A stretch of DNA of 35,430 nucleotides from Eubacteriaceae bacterium (GTDB lineage Bacteria > Bacillota > Clostridia > Eubacteriales > Anaerofustaceae). Of the stretch, positions 31,711 to 35,430 are shown one piece after another (the stretch's first letter is position 1; the number at the start of each line of letters is the position of its first letter). The DNA is taken from assembly GCA_009782515.1 (NCBI GenBank), contig WRIY01000026.1, positions 1 through 35,430 of the forward strand. The letters run 5' to 3'. A program made the position numbers and the translations under genes. The notes beneath the pieces are model-generated. The model did not search any database and was not told where the DNA came from. It saw only the letters and a list, made by a program, of their open reading frames with translations.

Positions 31711-32349
31711 CTATGCTGTTTTGCTTACCGTAATATCAAATCCATTGCTGCTGATCGTAAGCTCTGACATGCTTTTATATGCATCATCAATGCATGACTG
31801 AATAGTTTCACTTTGAATGCCGTATGTGCCAAGCCATACACCCAAGTAGAACCTGACAAACTCCTCTTCCCTTAGCCTGACAGCGAAACGCCCTACATAT
31901 GATACAAGCCTGCTTTTCAAGGCATATTCGATTCCACTAATCATAATAAGGCCCCTGCTGTCCATATTTTCGGGAGCATGATCAAGAATCGCATTTAAGA
32001 ATTCCATTTTTGTGCCGGTGTAGCTTACTTCGCATACCTCGGATGCGAAGTGCCTTATCTGTGCTTGTGTGAAAAACACCCTCCAAAAAATGCATTCCTG
32101 CAAAAACAAGCGCCCAAAATCATCCAGCTCCGGAAACAATCCCTTTATAGCAGTTTCAATGCCGGATACCATAGACGAGTAAATATTGTAAGCCAAGTGC
32201 AGCTTGTCTTCAAAGTGATGATAAAAACTTCCTTTGTTTGTTTTTGACATTTCGATTATTTCAGACACGGTGGTATTGTTGTAGCCCTTTTCATAAAACA
32301 GAGCGCTTGCTGCGCTGTATATTCGCTGCCGATTATCCGCTGCTTGCAT
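31711..32349 (-). CDS. TetR-family repressor
   Basis: 212 residues from the ATG eight bases after AGAGG; a longer reading would cross the promoter. Residues about 5-50 are a typical TetR helix-turn-helix (IYSAASALFYEKGYNNTTVS, then SKTNKGSFYHHFEDK). The remaining helices form the ligand and dimer domain; two Cys (ECIFW, EVCEVSY) could sense a redox or metal signal. It is divergent from the DUF2284 gene, and the palindromes in both promoters match what a TetR dimer binds, so it very likely represses itself and that gene. Confidence 0.9.
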   Translation of the reverse strand: MQAADNRQRIYSAASALFYEKGYNNTTVSEIIEMSKTNKGSFYHHFEDKLHLAYNIYSSMVSGIETAIKGLFPELDDFGRLFLQECIFWRVFFTQAQIRHFASEVCEVSYTGTKMEFLNAILDHAPENMDSRGLIMISGIEYALKSRLVSYVGRFAVRLREEEFVRFYLGVWLGTYGIQSETIQSCIDDAYKSMSELTISSNGFDITVSKTA

Positions 32350-32377
32350 AAATCTTACCTCTGTGATTAGTGGGAAT

Positions 32378-32406
32378 ATTATACCATAGACCATAGTCTA
32401 GACCAA
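32378..32406 (-). promoter_or_regulatory. TetR gene promoter with operator in the spacer
   Basis: On the minus strand TTGGTC (32401-32406), 17 bases, TATAAT (32378-32383). The palindrome TAGAC-cata-GTCTA (32387-32400) fills the spacer, so bound repressor would block polymerase directly. Confidence 0.7.
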
Positions 32407-32440
32407 CATCCACATGACACATAGCTTCCGTCTGTTTTTG

Positions 32441-32494
32441 TTGACAAAACTTTATAATCAGCATATACTAGACCGTAGTATAGACTATGGTCTA
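32441..32494 (+). promoter_or_regulatory. DUF2284 gene promoter with two overlapping operators
   Basis: TTGACA (32441-32446), 17 bases, TATACT (32464-32469). Directly after it lie TAGACCGTAGTATA (32469-32482, imperfect) and TAGACTATGGTCTA (32481-32494, perfect TAGAC-N4-GTCTA arms), 12 bases apart. The same palindrome occurs in the divergent TetR promoter. Confidence 0.8.
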
Positions 32495-32527
32495 ACATTC
32501 ATATTGGAGTGGAAAGGGTTTATAAAC

Positions 32528-33079
32528 ATGAAGATAGAAAAAGCGCTGGAAATTGCTAGGGAAGCCGGGTTTGAAATTGCTGTACCGATGGATCCTCAAA
32601 AGCTGGAGTTTCGCACAGAGGTTAGGGATATGTGTGCTGCGTGCAAAGCGTACGGCAAAAAATGGGTTTGCCCTCCTGCCTGTGGAGAGATAGCAGATAT
32701 GCCGGCGCGCTTTCATAAATATCAAGACGGCGTTCTTTTTCAAGTAATTTGCAGGATGAATGACGAGTTGGATTTTGAAGCTATGGGAGATGTAATGCAG
32801 CAACAGAAAAAGTCTATAAAAAACCTTCTTGAAGCAATTAATGCCTCTGATGAAGATATTTATGTGTTCGGCAATGACGGCTGTGGAAATTGTACCGAGT
32901 GCACATACCCGGACGAACCATGCAAGTTCCCTGATATCGCACATCCTTCGCTGGAATCATGCGGTTTGCTTGTGAGTGATGTTTGTAAGGACAATGATCT
33001 GCCTTATTACTATGGCCGAAATACAGTCGCTTTCACTGGTGCATTTCTGTTCAACCCAAAGACTGGCAAAGAGGAATGA
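32528..33079 (+). CDS. DUF2284 cysteine-rich metal-binding protein
   Basis: 183 residues from the ATG preceded by GGAGTGGAAAGGG; the ORF opens earlier but that part is the promoter. Conserved Cys clusters: C36-x2-C39, C48-PPA-C52, C119-x2-C122-x2-C125 with C132 (CGNCTECTYPDEPC), plus C145 and C153. These match DUF2284, a predicted metal-binding or iron-sulfur family common in anaerobes. It is under the divergent TetR repressor, so it is inducible, perhaps by a metal, oxidant or small organic molecule. Enzymatic activity is unknown. Confidence 0.85.
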   Translation: MKIEKALEIAREAGFEIAVPMDPQKLEFRTEVRDMCAACKAYGKKWVCPPACGEIADMPARFHKYQDGVLFQVICRMNDELDFEAMGDVMQQQKKSIKNLLEAINASDEDIYVFGNDGCGNCTECTYPDEPCKFPDIAHPSLESCGLLVSDVCKDNDLPYYYGRNTVAFTGAFLFNPKTGKEE

Positions 33080-34085
33080 TCGCATGATTTCTCTGCAGGC
33101 AATACAGCCAGCCCATATAGGAACCCTATAAGGGTGAGGCATCAAGGCTGCTATATGAACGCATGCGGTTGGCGCACGTAGGCAAAATACTGCATGGCCT
33201 GTATGCTGCTCGCCTGCGGGGATGAAAAGCTGCGGGTGATAATCGAAGCCGAATGAGGCCTAACTATTTGCTCTCGGCTTCGCCTCTGCAGCATGGCTAG
33301 GCGCAGTCGTGCGTTCGATGTAAACCATTGCGAAAGTGCGACGAGGCAAAGCAAGGCTTCTCTCGGCTTGAAATCCCATATGGCTCATCTCAGATCCGCA
33401 GGCGTCGCAAATAGGCACGGAATCCTTTGCTCAATGACAGTTATTTTCAATCACGGCTATGCTGCTTTGGCTATGCTGCTAACCATGCAGGCATTGGCAG
33501 TCGCACTTTCAAGCAGTCGAAATACACGCAGCCATGCACAAAATGGTATGCATCCATGAAGCCAAAGCGAATCTCGCCCCTCTATGCAATTCTGATCAAA
33601 GGCTCAAGCAACTTTTAGATGAAATTATGTTCGGCTTGATCGGATTTCGGAAAGCTCAGGCATTTGTGAGGCTTGAAGCTTTGCCTGTATAGCCAGGCCC
33701 TTACTCTCTCGCAAGAGAGCGAAATTCCGTATCTTTTTTTGAATGCATATCCATGCTTGCCGGCGTGCTATAATGAGCATAGTCCCAGCACATATGTATG
33801 TATATGTGTATATACACTCTTTACCTATGGTAGCCTTAAGGCCGGATGTCTGGAATCGAAGCTAAAGCCCCTTATAACTCCTGCTAGCGACTGTCTTCAC
33901 GGTAGCTTCAATGCTTGGCTGCTGCGGCTGCAGTTTATACAAATTTAAAGCAGCATGCCTGGAATCTAAGTCATTAAGAACCCGTACAAGCATGAACAGG
34001 CATATAACAAGATACCGCTTACTGCCAGTTTAGCAAACAGAAATTGCATTGCCTGATATAGTAAGGCTGGAGGCCTGATACTGAT
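33080..34085. other. Gene-poor kilobase
   Basis: No ORF here has a ribosome site and protein-like composition. The first ~340 bases are GC-richer and foldable: TATAGG-aac-CCTATA near 33115, GAAGCCGA ... TCGGCTTC near 33250-33282. On the minus strand near 33260-33415 a frame starting ICDACGSEMSHMGFQAERSL looks protein-like but is soon stopped, possibly a decayed gene. CTCTC-gcaa-GAGAG lies at 33712-33725, followed by a T-run. A TATAAT near 33769 and a TA-rich repeat (TATGTATATGTGTATATA) near 33797 precede the last gene by about 300 bases. Confidence 0.4.
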
Positions 34086-35430
34086 ATGAAAAAGAATTTG
34101 CCAATTAGCACTGACGATTTCCAAACTGTCATTAATGGCGGATATTACTTTGTTGACAAATCGATGTTTATTGCAGAAGCTTTAAGCAATATGTCTGAGA
34201 CAAAGCTTATATTGCGGCCTAGGCGGTTTGGAAAGAGCCTGAATATGAGCATGCTCAAGGCTTTTTTAGAGATCGGCTCCCCAAAAGGCCTCTTCGATGG
34301 GCTGGCAATATCAGGGCAAAAAGATTTTTGTGAGGCCCACCAGGGCAAGTACCCTGTTATTTTTTTGTCTTTCAAGGACATTATTGCCCAGGATTTCAGC
34401 CAAGCGCTTGAAAGGCTGGCGACTAGAATCGGCAGGGAGGCAAAAAGGCTTGGCATTAGCAGTTTTACAGAAATCGATGAAGATGATCTAGCGATCATCA
34501 GAAAGCTGTCAAATGAAACAGCAACAGAAACAATGTTGCTGACAGCATTTATATAATGTCTGAAGCTTTGTTTCGCCATTATGGCAAAAAGGCGATAGTT
34601 CTTATAGACGAATACGACGCTCCTATAAACGATGCATACGAAAAGGGCTACTATGATGATATGGCCAGGCTGTTTAGAGGGCTGCTTGGCCAAGCACTAA
34701 AAAGCAACCCATATGTGGAGTTTGCTGTAATGACTGGGATACTGCGGGTTTCAAAAGAGAGCGTGTTTTCAGGCCTTAACAACATATCTGTATATTCAGC
34801 CCTTGACGAAGGATTTAGCAGCCACTTTGGCTTTACTGAAGAGGAAGTGGCTGGCATGCTCAGCTATTACGGATTAGAAGATCGTATGCCTGATATGAAA
34901 GAGTATTATGACGGCTACAGGATGGGCGGGATCGAAGTATACAACCCATGGTCGGTTGTTATGCAGTGCAGCCGCATGGCGAAGAACAAAAGCGCAGATC
35001 CTGAAAAGTTTTGGATAAACACAGCTTCAAACGACTTAGTGCGGGATATGCTTAAGCAAGATGGGCTTAAGGCACTAGAATCAATTGATGATCTTGCCAA
35101 TGGAGGAACAGTCAAAAAAAGGGTGTCAATTCTGGCAACATACAGGGACTTGATCGATATCCCCGCTAGCGAGGCTGTATGGGACATGATGTTCTTGGCG
35201 GGCTATCTTACGTGGGTGAAAAAGACAGGCAACGATATGTACGAGCTGAGAGCCCCGAACTTGGAAATCAGGGAGGCCTTGAGAAAAGACGCGCTTTTTT
35301 GGGCAATGTCGTCTATGCCAATAGACGAAGGAAAGGCGGAAAAGCTTTATGCGGCTTTGCTTGCCGGCAACTCTGTAGATGCGGAGGCTGTAATTAATGG
35401 CCTGTTTCAGAAAGTGCTAAGCGTAAGAGA
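34086..35430 (+). pseudogene. AAA-ATPase-like protein (PF09820 type), frameshifted and cut by the window edge
   Basis: The first frame (34086-34556) encodes the start typical of the family: LPISTDDFQTVINGGYYFVD, then a P-loop-like RPRRFGKSLN. It stops at TAA. The second frame continues from 34556 with LFRHYGKKAIVLIDEYDAPI (Walker B), VMTGILRVSKESVFSGLNNI and EYYDGYRMGG, all family hallmarks, and is open to the edge. The break lies near 34535-34556; one missing base (or two extra) there would restore one reading frame. Family members usually end in a PD-(D/E)XK nuclease-like domain, which would be outside the window. They are abundant, often multi-copy genes in anaerobes, of unknown role. A sequencing error cannot be excluded. 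Confidence 0.8.

Noticed and set aside
31564-31767. 67-codon hydrophobic plus-strand ORF
   Set aside because: Starts inside a perfect hairpin, overlaps the end of the tetR-type gene antisense and has no ribosome site.
33673-33948. 91-codon plus-strand ORF
   Set aside because: No ribosome site, and it includes a TA-rich repeat and unusual composition; probably chance.

Overview
The window reads as a chromosome segment of an endospore-forming, single-membrane Bacillota (Clostridia-like) bacterium; I cannot name a genus. The grounds are class B sortases, NPxTG/xPxTG surface proteins, Gram-positive isopeptide pilin modules, GGAGG ribosome sites with some TTG/GTG starts, and a SleC-like spore cortex-lytic protein beside a cell-wall amidase. 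No rRNA, tRNA, CRISPR array or intact transposase was recognised. The left edge cuts a secreted protein and the right edge cuts a frameshifted AAA-ATPase-like gene.

Left part (1-11.5 kb). A partial secreted protein and a zinc-ribbon protein lie beside a five-gene pilus operon on the minus strand. In transcription order it encodes a VPETG tip pilin/adhesin, signal peptidase I, an NPETG major pilin, a class B sortase and a 630-residue pilin-sortase fusion. This is the order of the Streptococcus pyogenes FCT pilus locus (tip, SipA, FctA, class B sortase, FctB), except that the last position holds pilin modules, a PKTGD sorting-like signal and a complete second sortase in one chain. A 497-residue helix-turn-helix regulator is divergent, where RofA/Nra-type regulators sit in FCT loci.

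Middle part (11.5-23.8 kb). This is an accessory region. It holds a SHOCT-domain gene broken by a 7-bp tandem duplication and a second ~500-residue regulator of the same architecture. Next to that regulator is a helically phased ATTCCCG repeat array and a divergent promoter - small ORF - terminator unit. Four copies of an uncharacterised ~340-residue helical family follow (three full, one N-truncated), three of them under matching promoters, with a radical-SAM SPL-family gene behind the first copy. Two surface or secreted proteins lie between copies. Around 21.7-22.4 kb a decayed copy of the SleC-like gene tail is joined head-on to a decayed tail of the ~340-residue family, recording ectopic recombination. 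A GC-rich, strongly folding 0.4-kb block without a convincing ORF lies at 23.36-23.77 kb.

Right part (23.8-35.4 kb). An amidase + SleC-like spore operon is followed by a lipoprotein, a conserved protein of unknown function, a three-gene membrane cluster (MFS-like transporter, small membrane protein, membrane-anchored protein), a TetR regulator divergent from a DUF2284 cysteine-rich protein with clear palindromic operators in both promoters, a 1-kb gene-poor stretch and the AAA-ATPase-like gene.
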